DNA of 64,000 nt, taken from Farysia itapuensis. Lineage: Eukaryota > Basidiomycota > Ustilaginomycetes > Ustilaginales > Ustilaginaceae. Position 1 is the first letter of the stretch. The number at the start of each line of letters is the position of its first letter. The notes below the pieces were generated by a model. The model was not told where the DNA came from and did not search any database. It saw nothing but the letters and a program-made list of their open reading frames with translations. The position numbers and the translations under genes were made by a program. This document shows positions 1 to 9,819 of this stretch, one piece after another. The stretch spans positions 124,001 to 188,000 of the forward strand of contig JALBYC010000005.1 of NCBI GenBank assembly GCA_023212645.1, in the 5' to 3' direction.

Positions 1-840
1 CCGTCCCGGTCCAGACAGTTGCCTACACCCCTGTCGCTTGATGCACGTCCTCGAGAAGCATCTTCCAATGCTTTTGGACCAACCGATCAGCCAGCAAATC
101 CGGTGGAATTGCTTCAAAGTCTTCCAAAGAAGAAGCATCGCGTGAGCCGCACAGAGATCGCTATCGCTCACGAAGAGGCGGGGGCCGGCCCTACCGGTAG
201 TCCAAGTCCATGCAAGGTAGCCGACTTTGTTCCCTTGCCTGACCACGGACCAAAGTCAGCTGTGACCTGGGCAGTGTACGAGGATCCGCAGATCGCAGAC
301 GTGACGACCGAATGTCCTGCCATGTCGGCAGATGGGCTTGCTCAGGCTGCGCAACGGCAGACTAGTCCGAGCCCGAGTATGGCAACGAACAGTGTCCCAT
401 CTACCCCAAACAAGGAAAATCGTCTGCCAGACTCAGATCTTCTCGCAGCTAGAGCTGTTCCTGCTCCCCTTCCAGACCGGGCGTATAGTGCGAGCGCTGT
501 GCCGACGTCTTCCACTCCCTCGCGGAAGCGTGGCACTGGAGGCCGACTGAGTCTACTTGCGAATGCTGGCGATGATTCTGCCAAAGAGAAAGCTGTTGTC
601 AATGAGCCGTTGGAGTCCGTCGCTCCCCTCTCTGCGTCCAAACGAAGCAGAAATCAGGAGAATGCTCCCGCACAAGACGAATCGTTATCCTCTCGCAAGA
701 CGTCACATTCTCGAAAAGGCTCGACAAACAACCCCACTTCGGAAGCATCACAGGGGCGCAGGAAAGTTTCGGTACGACACATGCAGCACGAACAGCCAGA
801 CGGTGACCAGATCTCATCCCGAACTCGGTCGCGAACCTAA
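1..840 (+). CDS. 3' end of an unknown low-complexity protein (5' truncated by window edge)
   Basis: The frame is open from base 1 to the TAA at 838-840 and has no convincing start inside the window, so this is the C-terminal 279 or so codons of a longer gene. The visible part is rich in Ser, Pro, Thr and basic residues and looks disordered. It holds a KEN box (codons at 412-420, context PNKENRLP), which in other proteins is an APC/C degradation signal, and several basic clusters (KKKHR near 128-142, and the SSRTRSRT tail) that could be nuclear localisation signals. No folded domain is visible. A chromatin or cell-cycle protein such as a shugoshin-like factor is possible, but I see no SGO motif and assign no function. 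Coding is supported by the long open frame only. Confidence 0.6.
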   Translation, partial: PSRSRQLPTPLSLDARPREASSNAFGPTDQPANPVELLQSLPKKKHRVSRTEIAIAHEEAGAGPTGSPSPCKVADFVPLPDHGPKSAVTWAVYEDPQIADVTTECPAMSADGLAQAAQRQTSPSPSMATNSVPSTPNKENRLPDSDLLAARAVPAPLPDRAYSASAVPTSSTPSRKRGTGGRLSLLANAGDDSAKEKAVVNEPLESVAPLSASKRSRNQENAPAQDESLSSRKTSHSRKGSTNNPTSEASQGRRKVSVRHMQHEQPDGDQISSRTRSRT

Positions 841-1107
841 AGTTATGGTCTCTCTCACCTCGTGCCTCTGTATCATCGTCCTGTTTCTCATGTAATCTTG
901 CTCTTGTGTAATGTATTGTACGTTGTGTTGACGACTTGATAGTCCCGCTGTTTGTAAATTTGGGCTTTGCTGAAAGCCGAAAAAGCCGAGCTAATCGCCG
1001 CGGCGTCACGTCCAGTATCGCACGCCAAAGACGCTTCGCTCGGACCCATCAGGTCTCAACAAGACACAATCGCCGGAACAGGTTTCCTCTCGCCAGTGTC
1101 GCTTGGA

Positions 1108-2853
1108 ATGGAGGAATCGACGTGCATGTCCTCCCTGAAAGTGATACGTCAGCTGTGGGAAGCAGCCGGTCTGCCGGCCTCTGTGTTGAGCAACACGATC
1201 GCAGCGAAGAACCTTCAGCTGCCGAACGACCCGGGAGAAGGTACGCAGTCTATCAGGTCGTCATTTCCCATCTCAGCTGCCGCACAGGGCACTGTCGCTG
1301 CCACAGCTCTTGCGCAGCATTTTTACCAAGCACTGATGAACATGCGAACAGAATGCAAGACCCCGCTGACTGAGAACGAGCTAGGACAATACATCAGCAA
1401 GCTAGTTCTGCCTCCGGTCAACGTAGACGCTAGACATGCCGTGCTTGAGTTCAAAGGCTGGACTCGGGTCTTTTCGCCTTCTGGACAAAAGCAGCAGACC
1501 GATTCGGGAAGTATGCTCGCACAGTCCCGGGATCCCTCAGATCCCGAGTCTAGGCGAGCTCTCGGAATACCTGACGACGCCGTCTCTGATTGGGACAGCT
1601 TGGCAGGCCTTTATCACACGAAACCGCAGACGCAGCAAAGTCAGACACTAGATATGGTCCGGATCCATACCAACTTCCCTCACCACAAGCTCGGGATATT
1701 GCAGCTGCTTTCTCTAGCTCCAGCAGACCTCAAGTGGACGGACGCCGCAGTGCCGTCGTTACTTCGGAGCATGAAGCGCGAACAAGTGCAAGAAAAGCTG
1801 AGCACCTGGACCGCAGAAGAGTTTGAGACCGAGGCTCAGAGGCGCAAGCTTTGCGTAACCGCCTATCGCAGCGATACACAGTGGAACGAGTCCTTGATGG
1901 GCAAAGCGTTGAGAACCTGGGTGAGGGACAACGACGGTGCTCCCTTTCGAGTCCGAAGGCTGACAGGCGGTACGAGTAGAGTCACAGCTCCCAAGCCAAG
2001 AGGAAAGTCTGCTTTGCATGTGCTAGATCTGTCGCGAGTTATTGCCGGACCTACGGCTTCGCGAGCGCTGGCAGCTCATGGAGCCAAAGTTTTACTGCTG
2101 AGCGGTCCTGGCCTACCGAACCTTCCTATCACGGAGCTGGACACGACACGTGGCAAGCACACAGCGTACGTCGACTTAGACTCTGCCCAAAAGGATGATC
2201 GACTCGATGGCCTACTTCGTGATTGCGACATCTTCTCACAGGCGTATCGACCAAATGGTCTTGCAGAGCGCGGCTTGAGCCCGCAAGCGCTGCAACTCAT
2301 AAAGCCCGGCATCGTGTACCTTGAACTTCGAGCCTTTGGATTCACTGGACCGTGGAGCGAGACACGGGGCTTTGACAGCCTGACACAGACCGCTACGGGT
2401 CTCAATTATCTCGAGAGCGTCAGCTATCTCCGATTTACTGAAGCATCGCATGGCAAGGTGGAGCCCAAGGCGTTTCCGGTTCAGGCACTGGACTACACAG
2501 CCGGCTTCTTAATGTCGTTCACAGCGCTGGCCTGCAAATGTCGCGGCTTGATAGAGCACGCCACGAATGCAGCAACGGAAGGACAAGGGTGGCATGTCGA
2601 GATCAGCCTGGCCTCCACGGCCGAATGGATCAAAGGATTGGGAAGAGTCCACGGCGCGAAAGCGTGGCAACACCCACCAGAAAAGATAATTCCTGCAAAC
2701 CTCGCAGACATAGCGTCCTACGTTGGAGCATATCCAGTACGTGGAATAAAAGGGGAGCACTCTGTTCTCGCCATACGACATTCGGCTGCAGACAAGGACA
2801 AATGCACACAGGTCCCTTGTCATCTCAACTTGGACGCTCCGCAATGGTGGTAA
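1108..2853 (+). CDS. CaiB/BaiF (class III) CoA-transferase family protein
   Basis: This encodes a 581-residue protein of the family that includes formyl-CoA transferase, carnitine CoA-transferase and alpha-methylacyl-CoA racemase. From about residue 301 the class III fold is clear: VLDLSRVIAGP, then an RPNGLAERGLSP segment, a FGFTGPW segment, and Asp462 in the context VQALDYTAG. That Asp matches in position and surroundings the Asp nucleophile that forms the acyl-anhydride in this family. The N-terminal 300 residues hold a more divergent half (AAQGTVAATALAQ, VDARHAVLEFKG), as I recall for fungal two-part members. ATG 1108 was chosen because it has G at -3 and G at +4; ATG 1126 is the alternative. 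The frame is open further upstream but without ATG. Family is secure; the acyl substrate and racemase-versus-transferase activity cannot be read from sequence. Confidence 0.85.
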   Translation: MEESTCMSSLKVIRQLWEAAGLPASVLSNTIAAKNLQLPNDPGEGTQSIRSSFPISAAAQGTVAATALAQHFYQALMNMRTECKTPLTENELGQYISKLVLPPVNVDARHAVLEFKGWTRVFSPSGQKQQTDSGSMLAQSRDPSDPESRRALGIPDDAVSDWDSLAGLYHTKPQTQQSQTLDMVRIHTNFPHHKLGILQLLSLAPADLKWTDAAVPSLLRSMKREQVQEKLSTWTAEEFETEAQRRKLCVTAYRSDTQWNESLMGKALRTWVRDNDGAPFRVRRLTGGTSRVTAPKPRGKSALHVLDLSRVIAGPTASRALAAHGAKVLLLSGPGLPNLPITELDTTRGKHTAYVDLDSAQKDDRLDGLLRDCDIFSQAYRPNGLAERGLSPQALQLIKPGIVYLELRAFGFTGPWSETRGFDSLTQTATGLNYLESVSYLRFTEASHGKVEPKAFPVQALDYTAGFLMSFTALACKCRGLIEHATNAATEGQGWHVEISLASTAEWIKGLGRVHGAKAWQHPPEKIIPANLADIASYVGAYPVRGIKGEHSVLAIRHSAADKDKCTQVPCHLNLDAPQWW

Positions 2854-3147
2854 CTCATGCATTCGATTTCCCCGCAATCGACAAAATTGGGAAGCAAGGG
2901 TAGCGAGGATCGGCATTCGTGTGGCACCAGCAGACTTCGAGATTTCAGATTCAGAATTTGAGATTGACGTGAACGTGAAAATGAGCGGCTCCACATGCGC
3001 GCTGGGGTGGGGATCGTGATCCGTCGGCGTGCCCAGTGCACTCTTCCGTCATTGAGGTAGAGGAGTGGTACATGCAACACGCCGTGTAATTAAGTATCTG
3101 GCTCTTCTCCCACCTTTCCTTCTTGCCCTCTGCGCTCCATTGTCAAC

Positions 3148-5244
3148 ATGGGGGGAAATGATCGCAAAGCCTCCAGCGCCCAGCGCGGGTTCTCGCAAGA
3201 CAACAAGAGCATCGAGCAGCTTGACGTCGTACACTCAGGATGGGTCCTGAAGAAGAAGCGCAAGAAGATGCAAGGCTATGCCAAACGCTTCCTGGTTCTC
3301 ACCACCGAGGGTATTCTTACCTACTCACTCAGTCCAGACAAGCCTACACGAGACTCCATCGAAATTTCGCACGCGTCTGTTACCAGCAGCAAGCGTCACG
3401 GCACCCTACACGTCGACTCTGGAGCCAGCGTGTTCCACCTAAAGACCCTTTCGCCTCAGGATTTCGAATCATGGCGAACTCATCTTCGCTCCTTTATCCC
3501 TGATCGTCCTGCTGGAGCGCTGAAGCGTCTCTACGTTTCCACGGGAACAGACCTGCAGCCTGTGGATCTCACGCATATCTTTACCCGCCTCGACCAGACT
3601 GCTGCACTCGTCAAAGATGTCTCTGCTCGGTCACAGGCGATCAAGAACAAGGGCAGCAACAAATCCACTACCGACGTGCTCATGGGTGCGATTGGTGCGA
3701 AATCTGGAAATTCGGAAGATATGGCTGCCTTCAACATCGCTGCCGAAAACCTTGTGACGGAATTTCAGCAGCTCAAGGAAGCCATTGAGTCCAAGCTTCC
3801 GCGGTCCGATCCGAGCGAAACACCCTCGGAAGAGGTTTTAAAGAGCCGCAGGATGTCGATTTCTTCTTTCAACACCGCTGGTAACGACTCTGCCATTTTC
3901 TATGACGCTGACAGCCACGGTGACGGACTGTTCCAGGAGGACGATGGACCTACACTTTCCCGAAGTGCTTCCAGTACGAGTGGCTACGACTCTGAAGCAG
4001 ATGAGTCGCAGGCTGACTCGGACAATAGCAAAACTTCGGAAGACAGCGGAAAGCAGTCCGAAGTGCAGTACCGCAAGAAGCTGCCCGCAAAAGTTTCGGG
4101 CGATGAAGTGTCCCTCTTCAGCATGCTCAAGAAGAATGTGGGCAAGGATCTGTCCACCATTTCGTTCCCAGTCTCATTCAACTGTCCCCTGTCTCTGCTT
4201 CAAGCTGCCGCCGAAGAATACGAGTATGCGGCTGACCTGCTCGTACGTGCCGGAAAAGCTGAAGACTGGGTCGACCGAATCTGTCTTGTCGGTGCCTTTG
4301 CCGTGTCTGGCTATGCAAGCACCAAGCTGCGCGCAAGTCGAAAGCCATTCAATCCTTTGCTTGGCGAAACGTTTGAATGTGTTCGCGAAGACAAGCATCT
4401 CAAATTTCTGGCTGAAAAGGTGGTGCACCAGCCCCCGCTGATTGCTTTCTTTGCAGAGGGCAAAGGCTGGAAAGCTCAAGGCTGGAGCGTCGTTAAGAAC
4501 AAATTCTGGGGCAAGAGTCTTGAACTGATTCCCGAAGGAAGCGTACGTCTCGAATTCGGCGATGGTGATGTGTTTTCCTTCAGCAAGCCCAGCTCTTTTA
4601 TGCGAAATCTGCTTGCGGGAAACAAGTACCTCGAGCACGTAGGTGATCTGGTAGTGACGAACGAAAACACGGGTCAGCGCCTGGTGATAGAGTTCAAGGA
4701 AGGGAACATGTGGGGCGGATCTTCGTCGCGCAATGCTGTCGAAGGTAAGGTATACGATGCCAACGATAAACGAATCACCGACGTCAAGGGCAAGTGGTCC
4801 GAAAACTTGTCTCGACAAAAGGACAAAGACAACTACCAGATGCTCTGGGAAGCTAACGAGCTACCACCGTATGCCGAAGACTACTACGGCTTCACCTACT
4901 TTGCCATGTCGCTCAACGAAGTGTCCGATGACTGCAAGGATGTCTTGCCACCCACCGACTCGCGTCTGCGTCCCGATCAACGCGCCTTCGAGGAAGGCGA
5001 CGTCGACAAAGCCGAACAGCTCAAACAGAAACTTGAAGAAGCTCAGCGCAGTCGACGTAAAAAGATGGAAAGCGAAGGCACATCTCACAAGCCAAAATGG
5101 TTCCATAAGGCCGACGGCGAACCCGACTGGCAATACGGAGGTCCTGACGGTGAAGATTACTTCAAGCTTCGCAAACAAGCCGCTGAAGATGGACAAGACA
5201 AGACTTGGAGCGAAGCATCCGTTCCTAAGGTCTTTGATGTCTGA
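3148..5244 (+). CDS. Oxysterol-binding protein-related lipid transfer protein (PH + ORD, OSH3-like)
   Basis: A 698-residue protein predicted to move sterols or phosphoinositides between membranes. A PH domain spans about residues 30-117 (SGWVLKKKRKKMQGYAKRFLVL, ending in a conserved Trp helix). An OSBP-related domain runs from about 319 to the end and contains FNPLLGETFE, the family signature region, and the C-terminal WxYGGPDGEDYFKLR-like tail. The signature reads EKVVHQPP at residues 423-430, where the usual form is EQVSHHPP, so one of the paired histidines is Gln428. Between the domains, residues 250-256 (IFYDADS) resemble an FFAT motif that would bind the ER protein VAP/Scs2. No N-terminal GOLD domain is present, unlike yeast Osh3. 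ATG 3148 has a good context (AAC before it, G after). It is convergent with the BTB gene, 112 bp between stops. Confidence 0.9.
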   Translation: MGGNDRKASSAQRGFSQDNKSIEQLDVVHSGWVLKKKRKKMQGYAKRFLVLTTEGILTYSLSPDKPTRDSIEISHASVTSSKRHGTLHVDSGASVFHLKTLSPQDFESWRTHLRSFIPDRPAGALKRLYVSTGTDLQPVDLTHIFTRLDQTAALVKDVSARSQAIKNKGSNKSTTDVLMGAIGAKSGNSEDMAAFNIAAENLVTEFQQLKEAIESKLPRSDPSETPSEEVLKSRRMSISSFNTAGNDSAIFYDADSHGDGLFQEDDGPTLSRSASSTSGYDSEADESQADSDNSKTSEDSGKQSEVQYRKKLPAKVSGDEVSLFSMLKKNVGKDLSTISFPVSFNCPLSLLQAAAEEYEYAADLLVRAGKAEDWVDRICLVGAFAVSGYASTKLRASRKPFNPLLGETFECVREDKHLKFLAEKVVHQPPLIAFFAEGKGWKAQGWSVVKNKFWGKSLELIPEGSVRLEFGDGDVFSFSKPSSFMRNLLAGNKYLEHVGDLVVTNENTGQRLVIEFKEGNMWGGSSSRNAVEGKVYDANDKRITDVKGKWSENLSRQKDKDNYQMLWEANELPPYAEDYYGFTYFAMSLNEVSDDCKDVLPPTDSRLRPDQRAFEEGDVDKAEQLKQKLEEAQRSRRKKMESEGTSHKPKWFHKADGEPDWQYGGPDGEDYFKLRKQAAEDGQDKTWSEASVPKVFDV

Positions 5245-5356
5245 ACTGCACACCGCACTGCTTTAACCCATATAGTCTTGCTTCTTCCAATGACGACTCG
5301 TTGCATACCTAGTATTATTCTAAGAGAGAAAAATTTGTCATTAAGAGAGTGAACAT

Positions 5357-8300
5357 CTAGACTAGGCCGATTGTGCAAACGCATCTGAAGCGGGGCCAGA
5401 AGCCGCTCTTGCCTCCCTTCTCCAAATCACCTTCTTCGAGATAGACCGCACCGAGGAGGGAGCTTGATTTCCAGCCCCAGCTCTGCGAATTGGTGAATTT
5501 GTCGGGCCCGCTGCTAAATTTGGTGAGTGCGTTGCCGAGTGGACTGGGGCAGTGGATAGAAAAGTACGCGCGAAGCTCGACTCGCGGGTCTTTGTATGGC
5601 ATAGCAGGAGGCGGGCACGACTGCAATACTGATGGACCGCCCGGAAAAAGAGGGACAGTCGGTTGAGTCCGCGTGTCGGACATCAGCGAAGGATGCGAGG
5701 TCGACCCTGAGAGTGTTGTTCCACCGCTGCGCAGGAACTGGGATGCAAGTCCGTAGAACGGTGGTGTAGAAGAATGTGCTGACGGTGCTGTCTGGGTAGC
5801 ATCATCGGAGGAAGAAGAGTACTGCGCCGCGCTCGCCACAGCCTCGTGGTCATCGCGGAAAAGCCCAGTGCCGGTTGCTTCCACCACCGTAGTTACTGTC
5901 TGCCCGCCCGGCAGATTAATCGAGCTGCCGACTCTGCCTTCGTTGTAGGACCCAGCTTGCGTCTGTCGTCCCGAGCCGCGCAATGGTGACTCAAATGTGA
6001 GACTGGTGTCAAAGAAGCTACCTGAAGTTGTTCCCTCTTCGTTGGTGTTGACTTCAGAGCGTTGTGCCGAGCTTTGACTTCGCCCATCACCGGCCCGAGC
6101 ATGCTGAGGAACGATGTCTTCCCCGCTTCTTGATTGAGGTGTCGCTGCTGTGCCCTCTGTCCTTGCTGCTCTTCTAGGTGTTACGGGATTCATGAAATCG
6201 GATCGGCGTCTAGGACTAGCTGAGGATATATTGCGGGAAGAGCTCTCGTCAGTGTCACTGTCGTTGGTTGCTGGTGCTGAAGGAGGTGGAAGACCTTCGT
6301 TCGGACTTTGTCGGTGCAGATAGATGCCTAGCTGCACACCTTTTGTTTTACGTACAAGCTGAATGTACAGGTTCCATATGCTCCCGGCGTAGAAAAATGT
6401 AGGAGAGTAGAGACGCTGCTTTTCTGAGAGCTTGTCGATGCCAAAGAATTCCACACCGATGCGCATAGGCTCAAATGCGCTCCATCGTCCAACAGCAGAC
6501 TTTGCAGAGTCGCTATCGCCGTCGTCAGCGGCCTCAATGGGCCTGAAACCATGAGTCGAGAATGGCGGAGAGCGGCCCGGAGTCAAAGGACCACTCCGAG
6601 AGCTACTGCGATTCCCAGCTCTAGAAGACTTGAATGCACTTTCCCCGAGCTCGCGACCAGTCGCAACGTCATTCGCGATACCATAGTAGTAATTTCGGTG
6701 CCTCTTGGCATTGTCGCTGAGGTCGCAGCCGCGATTGGAGATTGTTTCGATCGGTACGGTACGCGGGATTTGCGCGGCGGCAAAACCAGTAGGACCAAGT
6801 TCGTCCGCAAGCCGGTTGTCGAAAGATCCTGCTTGAGCTGCGTCGAGTGTTCGCCGATGATTCAGAAGCGGCTGAGGTGCCAATGTACTCGCTCCGACGA
6901 CGGACATGAGGCCATCTCCGAACCGGACAGTGTCATCCGACGGAACAAGGTAGTACCGCTTCTTCAACAAGCCGGTCTTGCCACCGGAGCCGCAGGAAAG
7001 CAAAGGACTCTCGGCGATCCCACCAAGCCCTGAAGACAGTAGACGATCGAGATTCGGTAGAGTTCCGGCTGCGCCAAGCCCGGGACCAGAGTCACCTTGG
7101 GCATACGAATTCGATAGAGAGGATGGAGAAATCAAGGATTGGAAAGCCTGCCTAAAGTCTGTGAGGGCGCTGGCGATTCCCAGCTCTCCATGATTTTCAG
7201 GATCTTGGCCACGCTCATGAGAAGTCAAAGGGCTTCGGTGCGCATCACCTGTTTCGTGGCCCCATCCAGGGCTCGTGTTATCTGCCTCCTGATCTTGACG
7301 CACGCTTGAGAGCACATGGTTACGCAATTCGTTGCTGACCCACAAAGCTGCCTGGAGTACGGATAAGGGTGCATATGGTCGTCCTGTAGCGGGCGAGATG
7401 TCGCAACTAATCCGGTTGAGCTCCTGAAATGACATATGAGAATAGTAAATGCCGCTTGTAAAGAGCTCGTCGTACTCTGCCTCGTCTTCGTCATCTAAAG
7501 AGATTGAGGCTATAGATTCTTGTTGTGAGCCGTCAAGCAGCTGCGATGTGTGATCTTCACTGTCATTGCTGCCACCGAATCGATTCTGGAAAGTTTTCTT
7601 ATCAAAGACCTTACGATGTCCGGCCATCGTGTCATCCTCGACCTTGTCTCGGTTGCCCACCGCGTGGATAGTATCGCTCGACGATCCTTGCACAAGGTCG
7701 CGTAGATACCTTTCGATGAGCTCAACAAAGATCTTGATCACTTCCTTCTGCTTGCGGCGAAATTCGACAATGCATTTGGCGAACTCGTAGCGCTCCCACT
7801 CTGTGCGAACAAAAAAGGAGTCAGAAGCAATGATGTTTCGAACCCAATTACTCGGCATGCTTGGATATGCCCAGACCTTTAGGCGAGGGCGCGGCAGGCA
7901 TACGCGAGGATCTGGCAGCGTTCCCCTTAAAAGTGATGAGGTATGTAGAACATCGACATCGCCGCTGTGCAAACACTCGCGAAGGAGCAAAAGACGCTGC
8001 ATGTCCGCTTCCTCATACGCAAGTTTGATGCTCCTCTCGATTTCTTCGACTCGCTCCGACTCCAGAAGACTTTCCATCGTGTAGAAGATGTCGTACCCCT
8101 TTTGTGCATACCAGCAGACGCAAGCTTCACCGATTTTATCTGAAGAGGGACCATAGTGGTACTCGGGGAATTGTGGCCCGGATCCCCCCAAAGACAGTTG
8201 ATTGAGGTCTTCATTCAAGCCAGCTGTCTTTATATCGTCTCGAGATTGACGTATGCTAGAAGACTGCTGCCCCGAAAGCTGCCCCGGATGCAAGCCCTCG

Positions 8301-9259
8301 TCACTTCTCTGCTCGACGTCGATCCGACCGTAGAATGTACCTGATCGACCGGCGTTGGCCGCCCCAACACGTTGCGACGGTTGTGTTAAAGGAGCAGATG
8401 ACTCATCTCTGGAAGGTTCTGTATCAACCCTGCTTGAGACAATGGTGTCGACACTATCGAAAGTCGACATTTTACGGTTTGCATGCTGACCTGTTGACGC
8501 AGACTCGGAGGATGGTGATGATGATGTGCGCGACATATGTTCTGTACAACTGTTTGATGGATGCAAGTCGGGGCGAGCTAGATCCTCCAGCGTTCTGATA
8601 GGTCCTTCCAGCTCCCAATCCCAATCCCGGTCATAGGGTCCGGTAGAGGTGGTATCACTAGCAAAGCTATGAAGATCAGAACCTCCGATGCCTCGGCCAA
8701 TGGCGAATCGCAGATAATGAGTCACCGTGAACGGCGTAACCGAGCACAAAATAAGTGTCAGACTTTGCGAGGTGATACTAGGAATGTTGAGGTAGATCGA
8801 CGTTGCGAGAAGAGAAAGCAGGAATCTTGGCGTTGCTGTGTGCGCGCGTGCATCCTCAAGACCTGTGTCAAGTCGACTGAACGAAGCCAGGGTCGTGGGC
8901 GTGAGTGATTCTGTATCAAAGGGGCTGGACCAGGAAGGCAAGAGAAGCTTGGGTCCAGCTCCGTATAGGCTTGCCACACAATATTCGAAAGCCGCTCTGC
9001 TGATGTTGGGATCATCGAATCGAAGCTCTACGATGTCTGCATCCTTGAGCGATCGGCTACTGGTCAGCATTTCCGGACCCACTGTGGCCGCAGATGATAC
9101 AGCAATATCCTCGGCGTATCCTCCACAGAGCATAGCCCGAAAGAAGCCAGACTGTATGAGAAGAAGGCGGTGCAAATGGTATATATGCCCGAATGCTCTG
9201 ACACGGATGTCAGAGCATCGGCCCTGTAGCAGCCCTAGATCGTGGATGTGGCTTTGCAT
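5357..9259 (-). CDS. Large BTB/POZ-domain protein, germ-cell-less-like
   Basis: A 1300-residue single-exon protein. An N-terminal BTB domain begins at about residue 15 (CSDIRVRAFGHIYHLHRLLLIQSGFF) with the typical His-Arg-x2-Leu and SGFF pattern and continues through a BACK-like helical part to about 200. Most of the middle is Ser/Gly/Asp-rich and probably disordered. Two conserved islands follow: one around GVEFFGIDKLSEKQRLYSPTFFYAG and LYIQLVRKTKGVQLGIYLHR, and one at the C-terminus (DPRVELRAYFSIHCPS, then SWGWKSSSLLG) that resembles a split MATH/TRAF-type sandwich. BTB proteins of this layout usually act as CUL3 ubiquitin-ligase adaptors; in animals germ-cell-less works at the nuclear envelope. 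The similarity to germ-cell-less is inferred from layout, not alignment. The start is the first ATG directly before the BTB fold. Confidence 0.75.
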   Translation of the reverse strand: MQSHIHDLGLLQGRCSDIRVRAFGHIYHLHRLLLIQSGFFRAMLCGGYAEDIAVSSAATVGPEMLTSSRSLKDADIVELRFDDPNISRAAFEYCVASLYGAGPKLLLPSWSSPFDTESLTPTTLASFSRLDTGLEDARAHTATPRFLLSLLATSIYLNIPSITSQSLTLILCSVTPFTVTHYLRFAIGRGIGGSDLHSFASDTTSTGPYDRDWDWELEGPIRTLEDLARPDLHPSNSCTEHMSRTSSSPSSESASTGQHANRKMSTFDSVDTIVSSRVDTEPSRDESSAPLTQPSQRVGAANAGRSGTFYGRIDVEQRSDEGLHPGQLSGQQSSSIRQSRDDIKTAGLNEDLNQLSLGGSGPQFPEYHYGPSSDKIGEACVCWYAQKGYDIFYTMESLLESERVEEIERSIKLAYEEADMQRLLLLRECLHSGDVDVLHTSSLLRGTLPDPRVCLPRPRLKVWAYPSMPSNWVRNIIASDSFFVRTEWERYEFAKCIVEFRRKQKEVIKIFVELIERYLRDLVQGSSSDTIHAVGNRDKVEDDTMAGHRKVFDKKTFQNRFGGSNDSEDHTSQLLDGSQQESIASISLDDEDEAEYDELFTSGIYYSHMSFQELNRISCDISPATGRPYAPLSVLQAALWVSNELRNHVLSSVRQDQEADNTSPGWGHETGDAHRSPLTSHERGQDPENHGELGIASALTDFRQAFQSLISPSSLSNSYAQGDSGPGLGAAGTLPNLDRLLSSGLGGIAESPLLSCGSGGKTGLLKKRYYLVPSDDTVRFGDGLMSVVGASTLAPQPLLNHRRTLDAAQAGSFDNRLADELGPTGFAAAQIPRTVPIETISNRGCDLSDNAKRHRNYYYGIANDVATGRELGESAFKSSRAGNRSSSRSGPLTPGRSPPFSTHGFRPIEAADDGDSDSAKSAVGRWSAFEPMRIGVEFFGIDKLSEKQRLYSPTFFYAGSIWNLYIQLVRKTKGVQLGIYLHRQSPNEGLPPPSAPATNDSDTDESSSRNISSASPRRRSDFMNPVTPRRAARTEGTAATPQSRSGEDIVPQHARAGDGRSQSSAQRSEVNTNEEGTTSGSFFDTSLTFESPLRGSGRQTQAGSYNEGRVGSSINLPGGQTVTTVVEATGTGLFRDDHEAVASAAQYSSSSDDATQTAPSAHSSTPPFYGLASQFLRSGGTTLSGSTSHPSLMSDTRTQPTVPLFPGGPSVLQSCPPPAMPYKDPRVELRAYFSIHCPSPLGNALTKFSSGPDKFTNSQSWGWKSSSLLGAVYLEEGDLEKGGKSGFWPRFRCVCTIGLV

Positions 9260-9819
9260 TTTGGTACGTAGAGCCAGTCAGAGTGACCAGGATTGCTTGA
9301 CGGAAATCTTTGCGGCCATACGTCGCGAGCGATGTCCGCATGGAAGCCAAAAGGGATGATGGCATGTGGCAGCGTGTGGGCTACACTGGCAATATCGGGT
9401 GACCTTCCCAAAAAGCATGCATGCATGTCCCTTTTTTGGGCTGTCACTCCGCTTCGCTTAAATTAACCAGCCTAGTGTGAGTACAATTCTGATCCGGTCG
9501 ATCCGGCGAGCTGCGAAATTCTTGGGCTCACTCACTGCCTTGTCCCGCCTCCAGCGACACTCCCGTGGTGGTGTCCGACGCAAGACAAAGACAGGACCTT
9601 GGTATTGAAAGTGCAGATTAGCGAGGACGTGGGTGTGATTAGCAAGAAAATTAGATAAGAAGACTAGAAGAATCACGAATTGTGAATTATAGTTGCAAAG
9701 GCACTATTGGAGCACTTCGTCGTCAATGACATTACGACCACCTCTCATCGGTGAGATCTGCAAAGTGGTAGAAAGCGACGCAGGGTTGAATGGCAGCAGA
9801 GGGTGTCAGGAAGCAGCTC
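9260..9819. other. Intergenic region between the BTB gene and the FAM72-like gene
   Basis: 560 bp with no supported coding frame. It holds the presumed promoter and 5' UTR of the BTB gene (transcribed leftward from 9259) and the 3' UTR of the FAM72-like gene. The only structure I see is an imperfect inverted repeat around a GCATGCATGCATG core (9407-9440, listed separately). Confidence 0.6.
9407..9440. repeat. Imperfect inverted repeat around a GCATGC palindrome
   Basis: The left arm CCCAAAAAG (9407-9415) pairs with the right arm CTTTTTTGGG (9431-9440) with one extra T. The spacer is made of overlapping GCATGC/ATGCAT palindromes. It lies about 150 bp upstream of the BTB gene start, so it could be a protein-binding site in that promoter or a hairpin in the 3' UTR of the FAM72-like gene. 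No known factor is assigned. Confidence 0.4.

Noticed and set aside
4174..4818. A 214-codon open frame on the minus strand
   Set aside because: Antisense to the conserved oxysterol-binding domain; a shadow of its codon pattern.
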